A DNA stretch of 64,000 nt, from contig NZ_CP032157.1 of the NCBI RefSeq assembly GCF_003555545.1, positions 7,382,546 to 7,446,545 on the forward strand, in the 5' to 3' direction. The DNA comes from Paraflavitalea soli (GTDB lineage Bacteria > Bacteroidota > Bacteroidia > Chitinophagales > Chitinophagaceae). The position numbers and the translations under genes were made by a program. Of the stretch, positions 16,213 to 24,176 are shown in pieces. Position 1 is the first letter of the stretch, and each line of letters starts with the position of its first letter. The notes beneath the pieces were generated by a model, which was not told the DNA's origin, did not search any database, and saw nothing but the letters and a program-made list of their open reading frames with translations.

Positions 16213-16848
16213 ATGAAAAACATATTTTTAACGATTAGCGCGGCGGCGGTCATGGGATTGTTGGGCAGTTGTACTAAGGAACCGCTCAACAATATCAATG
16301 AAGACGAGAGCCGCATCTACATCACCAACTACGATAGCACAGCATCTTTTAGCGCGTATAAAACATTCAGTATAGTCGATTCTGTGTCGGTGATCAATAA
16401 CAATCAACTGACGCAGAAAGCCATCACGGATTATGATGCAGCAGTGATCGCAGCAGTAAAAGCGAGGATGGGACAACAAGGATATACTTTGGTGAATAAA
16501 AGCCAGGACCCTGATCTGGGTATTAACGTCAGCAGAATTTATAATACCTCTACAGGCATTGTAAGTTATCCTGATTATTGGGGTGCTTATTATGGCTACT
16601 GGGATCCTTTCTATTGGGGTTATCCGGGTTATGGTTATGGATTTCCCGCTTACTATGGTACTTACCAGATCAGAGAAGGAGCGCTTTCTATTGATGCACT
16701 CGATCTGAAAGATGCAGGCGCCGATAAAAAGATCAAAGGTGTGTGGATGGGATTGGTACGCGGCTCCGGTGTTTTCCGCACGGCCAATGTACCTGGTCAT
16801 ATCAACAGCCTGTTTGATCAGTCCGGATATTTCAAAGCGAATCAATAA
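16213..16848 (+). CDS. DUF4136 lipoprotein
   Basis: A 211-residue lipoprotein. The signal peptide ends in a lipobox LLGSC with Cys at about residue 20. SYKTF-like YDSTASFSAYKTFSIVDS and VKARMGQQGYTLVNKSQDPDL fit the DUF4136 domain. A Tyr/Gly/Trp-rich stretch (YYGYWDPFYWGYPGYGYG) lies in the middle, as in many members. Function is unknown; it is probably anchored to the outer membrane. It is followed 26 bases later by an outer-membrane barrel gene, likely in the same operon. Confidence 0.88.
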   Translation: MKNIFLTISAAAVMGLLGSCTKEPLNNINEDESRIYITNYDSTASFSAYKTFSIVDSVSVINNNQLTQKAITDYDAAVIAAVKARMGQQGYTLVNKSQDPDLGINVSRIYNTSTGIVSYPDYWGAYYGYWDPFYWGYPGYGYGFPAYYGTYQIREGALSIDALDLKDAGADKKIKGVWMGLVRGSGVFRTANVPGHINSLFDQSGYFKANQ

Positions 16849-16874
16849 TTCCCTGCACTTAAAAGATTATAACA

Positions 16875-17495
16875 ATGAAAACTTCCTATAAAATAATAGC
16901 GGTGCTGATAGCAGGTCTTTTTACAGCAGGCGCCCTACACGCACAGGAGGGCCGGTTGAATCTTAATATCAATTATTCGATCAATACGCCCACGGGTGAT
17001 TTTAAAGACTTCGTAAATAAAACATCTTATCGCAGCTGGGCTGCCAGTCTTTTATATGGGATCAATGATAAGTTGTCCGTAGGTTTTGGAACCGGGTTCC
17101 AGGATTTTTACCAGAAATACCCGCGCCAGGTGTATAAACTGGAAGGTGGCGGCGATATTTCGGCCGTGCTTTCCAACTCTGTTCAGGCCATTCCTTTATT
17201 GGCGCAGGTACAGTACAATTTCACGCCCGAAGCAAGAGTACAACCTTATGTGGGCGTAGGAGTAGGTGGTAACCTCATCCTCTATCGTCAATACCTGGGA
17301 GAGTTTGGCAGCAGTAAGAACAAGTTTGGTTTTGCCGCAAGGCCCGAAGCCGGTGTATTTGTTCCTTTCAGAAAGGGTGGTCCGGCGGGTATTACCCTGC
17401 GGGCCGACTACAATTACATGCCGGTCAATTACAATGATCTTCAGGGAATGGATAATTGGGGCGCCGGTATTGGCGTCAAATTCCCCTTACAATAG
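16875..17495 (+). CDS. Outer-membrane beta-barrel protein
   Basis: A 206-residue protein with a signal peptide (LFTAGALHAQ) and alternating strands rich in Tyr, Gly and aromatic residues (SVGFGTGFQDFYQKYP, VQPYVGVGVGGNLILY). It ends in a terminal strand GAGIGVKFPLQ. This is the OMP_b-brl type of small eight-strand barrel. It sits directly after the DUF4136 lipoprotein and before a strong terminator, so the two probably form one envelope operon. Function is unknown. Confidence 0.82.
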   Translation: MKTSYKIIAVLIAGLFTAGALHAQEGRLNLNINYSINTPTGDFKDFVNKTSYRSWAASLLYGINDKLSVGFGTGFQDFYQKYPRQVYKLEGGGDISAVLSNSVQAIPLLAQVQYNFTPEARVQPYVGVGVGGNLILYRQYLGEFGSSKNKFGFAARPEAGVFVPFRKGGPAGITLRADYNYMPVNYNDLQGMDNWGAGIGVKFPLQ

Positions 17496-17521
17496 ATTTT
17501 TAGGTGCTGAAAGTTTGATGA

Positions 17522-17558
17522 GAGGGCCCTGCCATTTATCGGCGGGGCCTCGTTTTTT
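17522..17558 (+). terminator. Rho-independent terminator
   Basis: A stem GAGGGCCCTGCC / GGCGGGGCCTC with a 7-base loop and one bulge, followed by a run of six T. It ends the DUF4136-barrel operon. Confidence 0.8.
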
Positions 17559-17629
17559 ATATACCAGAGGATTGATGTTTATTAATGCCCGTTAAGATCA
17601 CAGGCAGCTCTGCTTTATTCGGGAGTTCC

Positions 17630-17658
17630 ATTCACGATTGCCGACTGTCGATTGCCGT
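17630..17658 (-). repeat. Word repeat tract (CGGCAATCG family)
   Basis: On the minus strand this reads GACGGCAATCGACAGTCGG followed by CAATCGTGAATG, repeats of the words GGCAATCG and CAGTCGG. The same words are found on the plus strand at 30842-30868 between murD and ftsW. Confidence 0.5.
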
Positions 17659-17659
17659 C

Positions 17660-18211
17660 CTAATTCAGTTGTGGGTCGATTGGGAAGTTGGCCATCATTT
17701 CATAGTCGCCGCCAAGATGTTTTAAGGCATCTTTCCAGATCTCATCGGTATTGCGGTGGAATACCAGTTTCTTGGTTGCTTCGGCGGTAAGCCAGGAGTT
17801 TTCTTTCAATTCGTCATTCAACTGGCCGCTGCCCCAGCCGGAATAGCCAATAAAGAAGCGGATCTTGGCCACATCGATCGATCCATCACGGATAAGATTG
17901 ATAGCCGTTTCAAAATCACCGCCCCAGTAAATACCGTCCAGTACCTGGAAGGAGCCGGGGATCAGGGTGGGGTATTGGTGCAAAAAATGAATGGTGTCCA
18001 TCTGAACGGGGCCGCCGTAGAAAACAGGCAATTTTAACTCATCCAGGTTATTCATTAACTCATTCAGCGTGTGCTCATAAGCCCGGTTTAGCACAAATCC
18101 AAAACTGCCTTCATCCTGGTGATCACAAAGGAATACAACGGTGCGCATGAAGTTAGGGTCTTTCAAAAAAGGCTCGGCTATCAACAGCGTCCCAGGTCCC
18201 GGTTTTATCAT
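17660..18211 (-). CDS. YqgE/AlgH family protein
   Basis: A 183-residue cytosolic protein. PGTLLIAEPFLKDPNFMRTV, GSFGFVLNRAYEH, YGGPVQMDTIHFLH and RFFIGYSGWGSGQLNDELK are the family's conserved blocks. The family is widespread, with no settled biochemical role. Length and all blocks are normal. It is monocistronic, with its 5' end facing a 300-base spacer. Confidence 0.93.
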   Translation of the reverse strand: MIKPGPGTLLIAEPFLKDPNFMRTVVFLCDHQDEGSFGFVLNRAYEHTLNELMNNLDELKLPVFYGGPVQMDTIHFLHQYPTLIPGSFQVLDGIYWGGDFETAINLIRDGSIDVAKIRFFIGYSGWGSGQLNDELKENSWLTAEATKKLVFHRNTDEIWKDALKHLGGDYEMMANFPIDPQLN

Positions 18212-18513
18212 ATTTCTAAATTAAGATTTATATACTGCTGGCAAAATGATTGTTTAAAAAATGGGATTCGTTAGGTAAAACTTCATAAGTTAGCGGTCAG
18301 GTACACAGCAGAATACGTGCTGGCGGAGCCAGCCGGAGGGCGGCAATGTGCTGTACCATGGTAAAACTTAGTTAAATCAAATCCGCCGAACCTGTATGGG
18401 TGGCGGTTCTGTAACCAGTTTATTAAATTTGCCGATTGTAAATTACCTGCAGGATAAATTGACGAAAACCAGGACTCGCGCTGTGACGGAGTAGTTGAGT
18501 AACAGGCAGGTAA
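18212..18513. other. Intergenic spacer with two hairpins and a direct repeat
   Basis: 302 bases between yqgE and the histidine kinase. The decamer GGTAAAACTT occurs twice (about 18276-18285 and 18359-18368). Between the copies is an imperfect inverted repeat (18300-18310 with 18349-18358, GGTACA/TGTACC ends). A second hairpin CCGCC...GGCGG lies at 18383-18406. No frame looks coding. Confidence 0.5.
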
Positions 18514-19938
18514 ATGGACGTGGCGTTAAAATCATATCAGTTGCAATTACGGAAAGTATTTCCTGTCATCATTGTATTGATCAGCTTATCGCTGATAGGA
18601 ACCATTTATGTGCAGTACAACTGGCTGCAAACAATGCTGATAGATAAACAGGAAGAGTTCAAGTGGAAAATGACGCGTGGCATGGACGATGTGGGCAAAC
18701 TGCTCATGGACCAGAAAGGAACCCTTCCCTCTTTGAAAAACTACCGCACCAAACCCAACTTTACCTGGCCTTCCGAACAGTTCCAGATGGAACTGATGAA
18801 GCCTCCCACCATTGCCCAGAAGTTCACCGAATTTGAAGTAAACGAAAAGTTGCGCAAGGCATTTGACAACCAGGGATTGCACAACCTGAAATTTGAATTT
18901 GCTATTACTTCCAATCTGAACCTGCTATCTTTTGAACTTAAATCCAAGGGATACCTCAAAGCTGAGGAAGATATCGATACCACCACGGGTAATAACATGA
19001 TGTTTATTTACATCTTCCAGCCACCCAGCGGCAGTGACCTGGAAAACCTGGTGCCGGAAGAGATCATGTCGGTAATCGTACCGAACGTAAAAAAGATTAT
19101 CCTGCAACAGATGAAATGGATGATCGTGGGTGCTGTGTTTTTTACCATCATGATCATTGCGGCCTTTTATGTGACTGTCACAGCCTTATTGCGCCAGAAA
19201 AAGCTGAGTGAGATCAAGAATGATTTCATCAATAACATGACGCATGAGTTTAAAACGCCCCTCGCCACCATATCGTTGGCGGTGGATGCCCTGCGTAATG
19301 ACAAAGTATTGCAGGACCGCACCAAGATGGACTATTTCAGCAGTATCATCAAGGAAGAGAACAAGCGGATGAACAAGCATGTAGAAACCATTTTGCAGGC
19401 AGCGGTGATGGACAGGCAGGAACTGCAATTGAACAAGCAGCCCCTTCATGTGCACGACCTGATCCATGAGATCATGGACAACTATACCTTGCAACTGGAG
19501 GACAAGAATGGGTCGGCCGACCTGAACCTGAGCGCCCGCCAGGATTATATAGAAGCCGATCCGGTGCATTTCCGCAACCTGATCTCCAACCTTATCGACA
19601 ATGCCGTTAAATATTCAAAGGATAACCTGGAGTTGAAAATAACCACGCACAGTACCAATAAGAATTTAGTGATCCGGGTAGAAGACAATGGTATTGGTAT
19701 GAGCAAGGAAACCGTGCGCCGTATCTTCGAGAAATTCTACCGGGCCCACACCGGTAATATCCATAATGTAAAAGGGTTTGGCCTTGGCCTGAGCTATGTC
19801 AAAACCATCGTAGACGCCCACAATGGAAAGATCAAAGTGGAAAGCGTACTCGGTAGAGGTTCAGCCTTCACCCTCGAATTGCCACTGCTCAAAAAGAAAG
19901 CTGTTAGCGAAACAGCAGACATCCATCACCATAGCTAA
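18514..19938 (+). CDS. Membrane sensor histidine kinase
   Basis: A 474-residue kinase. It has TM1 near residues 14-36, an extracytoplasmic sensor of about 165 residues with no recognised domain, and TM2 near 202-226. A HisKA domain follows with phospho-acceptor His244 in NNMTHEFKTPLA, then an HATPase domain with N box LISNLIDNAVKYS, G1 DNGIGM and G2 GFGLGLSYV. No response regulator lies next to it, so it is an orphan in this window. Its last ~35 bases overlap the 3' end of the convergent queA, so the two transcripts are antisense at their ends. Confidence 0.92.
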   Translation: MDVALKSYQLQLRKVFPVIIVLISLSLIGTIYVQYNWLQTMLIDKQEEFKWKMTRGMDDVGKLLMDQKGTLPSLKNYRTKPNFTWPSEQFQMELMKPPTIAQKFTEFEVNEKLRKAFDNQGLHNLKFEFAITSNLNLLSFELKSKGYLKAEEDIDTTTGNNMMFIYIFQPPSGSDLENLVPEEIMSVIVPNVKKIILQQMKWMIVGAVFFTIMIIAAFYVTVTALLRQKKLSEIKNDFINNMTHEFKTPLATISLAVDALRNDKVLQDRTKMDYFSSIIKEENKRMNKHVETILQAAVMDRQELQLNKQPLHVHDLIHEIMDNYTLQLEDKNGSADLNLSARQDYIEADPVHFRNLISNLIDNAVKYSKDNLELKITTHSTNKNLVIRVEDNGIGMSKETVRRIFEKFYRAHTGNIHNVKGFGLGLSYVKTIVDAHNGKIKVESVLGRGSAFTLELPLLKKKAVSETADIHHHS

Positions 19939-21130
19939 GAAACCGGAATTCATGTTCCAGTGCATGCTTGTAAATGTTTTTCCATTTGGTTCCCACAAAT
20001 GCTGCCACCAGCAATAGCAAGGTGGATTGGGGCTGATGGAAATTCGTTACCAGGGCTTTTGGAATGCGGATGGTATACCCCGGCGTAATTAATAATTGTG
20101 TGCGCGTGATGAGCCGTTCCCATTGTTGTTTTTTCATATACTGCAGCAGGGAGGTCAGTGCTTCCTGCACCGAAATATGGTCTGCCTTCAGTTCATAAGC
20201 GTCCCACTGGTGCACCGTCAGTTCTGCGGGAGCAATAGCAGGTGTGAGGATCGTTTTTACCCCCAGCCAGTAGAGGCTTTCTACCGTACGCAGGGAAGTG
20301 GTGCCTACCACGGTGATGAACCTGCCGGCATAATCAATGAGCTGTTGGATCAGGGTCGTGGGTATATCAATAAATTCCGCGTGCATATTGTGCCCTTCCA
20401 TGTTTTCGCTTTTTACCGGCTGAAAGGTACCGGCCCCTACATGCAGGGTGACATAGCTGCGCCGGATATTTTTTGCCTGCATCCTTTCGAAGAGCGCTTC
20501 GGTAAAGTGTAGTCCGGCAGTGGGGGCAGCTACTGACCCTTCCGTGAGGGCATAGATGGTTTGGTAGCGGGTGGCATCTCCCGATTCGGCAGCCCGTTTG
20601 ATATAGGGCGGCAGGGGGATCATGCCGGCTATGTGCAGTACTTCCGCAAAACTCAGGGAGGAGGGTGTCCAGGACAATTCAATGGCAAAGCTATCCTTTA
20701 TTTTTTCCAGGTATTGGGCCTGTAGGACGATTGTTTTATCGCCGTGTGGGATCTTCTTTTCCAATAGCTGACCGGTTTTCCATTTGGAAGCGCCGCCGAT
20801 CAGGCACATCCAGGTTACCCGTTCTTTTTGCGTCATGGCGGTGGTGATATCCGGATACCGGGGATGCGGTTCCAGGCAAAAGACCTCAATGGAAGCACCC
20901 GTTGGTTTCTGGAACAGTAACCTCGCTTCTACCACCCTGGTATTGTTGAACAGCAGCAACGAATCGGATGGCAGGTATTGATCGATGTGGCGATAGGTAT
21001 CTTCGGTGATCTTGCCCTGGTTGTATATGAGCAGCTTTGAGCTGTCTCGCTCCGGCAGGGGATATTTGGCAATCCGCTCTTCCGGCAATTCATACGTAAA
21101 ATCCTTAATGGCTAAACTCTTGGGATGCAT
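19904..21130 (-). CDS. queA: tRNA preQ1(34) S-adenosylmethionine ribosyltransferase-isomerase
   Basis: A 408-residue enzyme that adds the ribosyl part of SAM to preQ1 in tRNA to form epoxyqueuosine. DFTYELPEERIAKYPLPERD at the N-terminus, LFNNTRVVEARL, GSVAAPTAGLHFTE, TLHVGAGTFQPVK and NFHQPQSTLLLLVAAF are all present. It is slightly longer than average (about 350) because of extra sequence in the middle and at the C-terminus. Its 3' end overlaps the kinase by 35 bases. No other queuosine gene is in the window. Confidence 0.95.
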   Translation of the reverse strand: MHPKSLAIKDFTYELPEERIAKYPLPERDSSKLLIYNQGKITEDTYRHIDQYLPSDSLLLFNNTRVVEARLLFQKPTGASIEVFCLEPHPRYPDITTAMTQKERVTWMCLIGGASKWKTGQLLEKKIPHGDKTIVLQAQYLEKIKDSFAIELSWTPSSLSFAEVLHIAGMIPLPPYIKRAAESGDATRYQTIYALTEGSVAAPTAGLHFTEALFERMQAKNIRRSYVTLHVGAGTFQPVKSENMEGHNMHAEFIDIPTTLIQQLIDYAGRFITVVGTTSLRTVESLYWLGVKTILTPAIAPAELTVHQWDAYELKADHISVQEALTSLLQYMKKQQWERLITRTQLLITPGYTIRIPKALVTNFHQPQSTLLLLVAAFVGTKWKNIYKHALEHEFRFLSYGDGCLLFR

Positions 21131-21157
21131 ATTGGGTACGGCATTGGGCCGTCATTT

Positions 21158-21568
21158 TTATCGCTTTGTTTTGGGTACTACTAATTTGAGGCCACTCCAT
21201 TCTTCACTCACTGCACAAACCTTGATATCCACCAGGTCATGTTGAAGTGCATAATTCCGGATCACATCTTCTGTTACATCAGTCGGTATGCCTGCACTTT
21301 TCTTATACCAACTGACCCAGGTAATAACGGATGAGTTGCTTTTGTATACCGTTTTTAACTGTTGCATTTCTGTTTCGAATTGTTTTTTACTGGTCACAAA
21401 CAGGTGGATCAGGTCGGGAATCTCTTTTTTTCCGGCCAGTTGTGCATGGATATCATGTGCCAATAATTCCATGTAGTTATCCGGCGCATGTATGAGCTGC
21501 ACTTTCATGTTTTCCTTAATACCCAACTTTTGTAGAAGCGGGGTGCCTGAATAGCCTGCTGTTGCCAT
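21158..21568 (-). CDS. DUF3052 family protein
   Basis: A 136-residue small protein that starts MATAGYSGTPLLQKLGIKEN, the signature of DUF3052. I use the ATG at 21568; fifteen more codons upstream are open (to 21613) but are not family-like. EIPDLIHLFVTSKKQF and VITWVSWYKKSAGIPTDVT fit the domain. It lies 27 bases upstream of queA on the same strand, so the two are probably co-transcribed. Function is unknown. Confidence 0.82.
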   Translation of the reverse strand: MATAGYSGTPLLQKLGIKENMKVQLIHAPDNYMELLAHDIHAQLAGKKEIPDLIHLFVTSKKQFETEMQQLKTVYKSNSSVITWVSWYKKSAGIPTDVTEDVIRNYALQHDLVDIKVCAVSEEWSGLKLVVPKTKR

Positions 21569-21703
21569 TGCGGGGGATTTTGTGGGAACTGGCCTGATGG
21601 GCTGTTTCCGCAAATTTACTGGCCAGCGGGCATATCATCCCCATCTCCGCCCAAAGAAGCCTTTTCCTCCTCTTTTCCGCCTTGATACCTCCTCGCTTTA
21701 TCA

Positions 21704-21830
21704 GGTCTTCTTTAGGTCTACTTCAGGTAATCTTAGGAAAATTACCCATACAAAACCTTAAGAATACCCTAGGATGACCCTAAGATGATCCCAGGATACG
21801 AGGTACCATAGAGAACCTAAATAGGAGGAA
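21704..21830. repeat. Imperfect inverted repeat of TTAGG/CCTAA words
   Basis: The left side has AGGTCTTCTTTAGGTCTAC and AGGTAATCTTAGG. The right side has CCTAGGATGACCCTAAGATG, AACCTAAATAGGAGG and GAAGACC, which read as the complement of the left side with insertions. It belongs to the same class of spacer repeats as those inside the dcw cluster. Confidence 0.45.
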
Positions 21831-22087
21831 GACCGAACACTTACGCAACAAACAGGAAGCGCCCAATTTTGGGGTAACAGCAACTGGACAAAGGAGAGAA
21901 AATCCAGGAAAACAGGCAATGCACATTCCGGGAGCGGTTTTCCACAGGATTTCCGCACCTATTCACAGCAAATGCACAGCAATCCTGGCTTCCACCAGGA
22001 ACAGGGGGCTGTAACGAAGCCGTATGGCCGCTTATAGACAAATCAAGACCTGTGGAAAAAATAAAGTTTCCAAATCGACGTTAGAAA

Positions 22088-22114
22088 GTGGGAAAATGTG
22101 TTATTTTGTGGTAA
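22088..22114 (+). promoter_or_regulatory. Possible MraZ operator
   Basis: GTGGGAAAATGTG, then TTATTTTGTGGTAA, 32-58 bases before the mraZ ATG. MraZ proteins bind direct TGGGN-type repeats spaced at 10-base intervals upstream of their own gene. Here TGGGA and TGGTA start 20 bases apart. The assignment rests on position and these repeats only. Confidence 0.4.
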
Positions 22115-22145
22115 TTAAAATGGATACGGTGTTAAGTGATTAGAA

Positions 22146-22616
22146 ATGAATGGGTTTATAGGCGAATACGAAGCAACTTTAGACGCAAAAGGTCGCTTCC
22201 TCTTGCCGGCGGGCTTTAAAAAGCAGTTGCCGGAAGAGGCCGGAAGCCAATTTGTTATCAACAGAGGGTTTGAAAAGTGTTTGACGCTGTATCCCATGAA
22301 AAGCTGGGACCCTATTTTCTCTGAATTGGGCAAATTGAATGATTTTGATCCCAAAGTTCGGGAATTCAGGAGATACTTTCTGAACGGGGCGACGGTATTG
22401 GAGCTGGATAGTGCGGGAAGATTGCTGGTGCCACCCAATTTGAAAGAACACGCCGGATTGGAAAAAGACATTGTGCTGGTGGCGGCTATGAACAAAATTG
22501 AGATCTGGGACAAGGATAAGTACCAAAAGTTCTTTGAATCTTTTTCACCCGAAGCTTTCAGTCAATTGGCGCAACAGGTGATGACAGCAGGCAGTCAGCC
22601 GGGAAATCAGCATTAA
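22146..22616 (+). CDS. mraZ: Division/cell wall cluster transcriptional repressor MraZ
   Basis: A 156-residue protein with two SpoVT-AbrB-like MraZ domains: GEYEATLDAKGRFLLPAGFK at the N-terminus and ATVLELDSAGRLLVPPNLKE in the second half. It forms ring-shaped oligomers and, where studied, represses the dcw operon it heads. Length is normal. It is the first gene of the 13-gene cluster that ends at ftsZ, and starts 5 bases before rsmH begins. Confidence 0.95.
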   Translation: MNGFIGEYEATLDAKGRFLLPAGFKKQLPEEAGSQFVINRGFEKCLTLYPMKSWDPIFSELGKLNDFDPKVREFRRYFLNGATVLELDSAGRLLVPPNLKEHAGLEKDIVLVAAMNKIEIWDKDKYQKFFESFSPEAFSQLAQQVMTAGSQPGNQH

Positions 22617-22621
22617 GCAAG

Positions 22622-23578
22622 ATGAGTGACAATGAAAACCATAACGCTGAATCCGCTTCCTCCGCATCAGGCAACACGGACTATCATGTGCCGGTATTGT
22701 TGCAGGAAACGGTAGATGGGCTGAATGTACAACCAGATGGCATTTATGTGGATTGCACATTTGGTGGTGGCAGTCATTCCGGCGAAATTCTGAAACGGCT
22801 TGGTAAAAACGGGCAATTGCTGGCATTTGACCAGGATGCGGATGCAAAACGGAACGTACCGGATGATCCCCGGATCATTTTTGTACCGCACAATTTTCGT
22901 CACCTGCAAAGGTTCCTGCGTCTTCATAAGATCACGCAGGTGGATGGTGTGATGGCCGATCTTGGCGTAAGTAGTCACCAGTTTGATGAGGCCGACCGTG
23001 GTTTTTCTATTCGTTTTGAAGGTGATATGGATATGCGAATGGACAAGCGACAGGAGTTGACAGCCTTTGAAGTGGTAGATACTTATGACGAGCAACGATT
23101 GCACAAGATATTTGAGCAATACGGCGAAGTGACCAATTCCAAAACGTTGGCGCGGACCATCGTGCAGGTGCGTAATACCGTGTCGCTGAAAACAATTGCC
23201 AATTTTAAGCAGGCTGTGCAGGCAGTGGTGAAAGGGAATCCCAACAAGTACTTTGCCCAGGTATTTCAGGCATTGCGCATTGAAGTGAATGATGAATTGG
23301 GGGCTTTGAAAGAAATGCTGCAACAAATTCCTTCGCTATTAAAGCCTGGTGGCCGTGTGTCCATTATTACCTTTCATTCATTGGAAGACAGGATTGTAAA
23401 AAACTTTTTCCGGAAAGGTGATGTGGAAGAGGCAGAGAATGCCGATCCATTTGGACGCAACGTTCCCGAACCGCCACTGAAAGTAATTACCAAAAAACCA
23501 ATTACTGCTGCACCGGAAGAGTTGAAACGCAATTCGCGTTCCAGAAGCGCCAAATTGCGCGTTGCGGAAAAGGTGTAG
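22622..23578 (+). CDS. rsmH: 16S rRNA (cytosine(1402)-N(4))-methyltransferase
   Basis: A 318-residue SAM-dependent methyltransferase (MraW) acting on the ribosomal P site. YHVPVLLQETVDGLNVQPDG, YVDCTFGGGSHS, VDGVMADLGVSSHQFD, RGFSIRFEGDMDMRMD and ITFHSLEDRIVKNFF are its classic blocks. A 28-residue Asn/Ser-rich N-terminus precedes them. The stop is followed by a 138-base spacer with a hairpin, the first gap in the otherwise compact cluster. Confidence 0.97.
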   Translation: MSDNENHNAESASSASGNTDYHVPVLLQETVDGLNVQPDGIYVDCTFGGGSHSGEILKRLGKNGQLLAFDQDADAKRNVPDDPRIIFVPHNFRHLQRFLRLHKITQVDGVMADLGVSSHQFDEADRGFSIRFEGDMDMRMDKRQELTAFEVVDTYDEQRLHKIFEQYGEVTNSKTLARTIVQVRNTVSLKTIANFKQAVQAVVKGNPNKYFAQVFQALRIEVNDELGALKEMLQQIPSLLKPGGRVSIITFHSLEDRIVKNFFRKGDVEEAENADPFGRNVPEPPLKVITKKPITAAPEELKRNSRSRSAKLRVAEKV

Positions 23579-23669
23579 GCAGCCGGTCAATCACGAGTTC
23601 TTATCATCAAAATAAAGGGTATAATTTCCAATGTCTGTATGAAAACCGAGTGAACATTCAGCAATTTCA

Positions 23670-23706
23670 TTAGCGGTTGAGCGGTGAGTAACTGTTCAGC
23701 CGCTAA
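23670..23706. repeat. Hairpin between rsmH and ftsL
   Basis: TTAGCGGTTGAGCGG, 7-base loop, CTGTTCAGCCGCTAA: 12 of 15 positions pair, more with G-U. It ends 10 bases before the ftsL ATG and has no T-run, so it could attenuate translation of ftsL or mark an RNA processing site. Confidence 0.5.
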
Positions 23707-23716
23707 TCTTAACAAC

Positions 23717-24073
23717 ATGAGTGAAGAAAAAGAACAAGGAGTTGTAAAAGAAAAAGAACGCAAGCGGGAGCGGAGGCGGTTGTTCAGCTATCGCTGGATC
23801 GTGAAGAACATTCCGTATTTCCTGTTCCTGTCGGTGTTGGCAGTGGTGTATATATATAATGGACACTATGCGGATAAAACGATCCGCAATATCAATAAGG
23901 TGAGTAAGGAGTTGAAGGAAATGCAATATGAGTACAAGACGCTGAAGAGCGAGGTGATGTTCCGGAGCAAGCAAAGTGAGATGGCCAAAGCAGTAGAACC
24001 ACTGGGGTTGAAAGAATTGGTTACTCCTCCGATCATATTGAGTGATTCAGTAAGTAATAAGCCCGTTGAGTAA
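23717..24073 (+). CDS. ftsL: FtsL-like cell division protein
   Basis: A 118-residue bitopic protein. It has a very basic cytoplasmic N-terminus (KEKERKRERRRLFSYRW), one membrane helix (YFLFLSVLAVVYIYNG) and a periplasmic coiled coil (NINKVSKELKEMQYEYKTLK). This is the Bacteroidota FtsL-like family that sits between rsmH and ftsI, partner of FtsQ/FtsB-type proteins and FtsWI at the septum. The ATG at 23717 is chosen; a GTG at 23684 lies inside the preceding hairpin and adds residues with no family likeness. Confidence 0.85.
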   Translation: MSEEKEQGVVKEKERKRERRRLFSYRWIVKNIPYFLFLSVLAVVYIYNGHYADKTIRNINKVSKELKEMQYEYKTLKSEVMFRSKQSEMAKAVEPLGLKELVTPPIILSDSVSNKPVE

Positions 24074-24077
24074 AAGC

Positions 24078-24115
24078 AATAATCAATAATTATTAATTAA
24101 TAATTACTGATTATT
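24078..24115. repeat. 38-bp near-perfect palindrome between ftsL and ftsI
   Basis: AATAATCAATAATTATTAA is followed at once by its complement TTAATAATTACTGATTATT, with one mismatched pair and no loop. It is wholly AT apart from four bases. A related degenerate copy (AAAATAATCAGTCATTA) follows at about 24142-24158. The words are those of the 10491-10600 repeat. Confidence 0.75.
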
Positions 24116-24176
24116 ACGAAGGAGCCGCAAGCGCAACCATTAAAATAATCAGTCATTACATAGATAGCCTTTCCCT

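Larger units (their letters stand above)
21569..22145. other. Long intergenic region upstream of the dcw cluster
   Basis: 577 bases without a credible gene. The left half (about 21700-21830) is built from repeated words such as AGGTCTTC, ATCTTAGG and CCTAAGATGATCC arranged as an imperfect inverted repeat. The right half has sequences like DnaA boxes (21938-21946, 21959-21967, 22051-22059) and a possible MraZ operator (22088-22114). Confidence 0.6.

Noticed and set aside
21938-22059. Replication origin
   Set aside because: Only three DnaA-like boxes, no AT-rich unwinding tract next to them and no dnaA, dnaN or related origin genes nearby.
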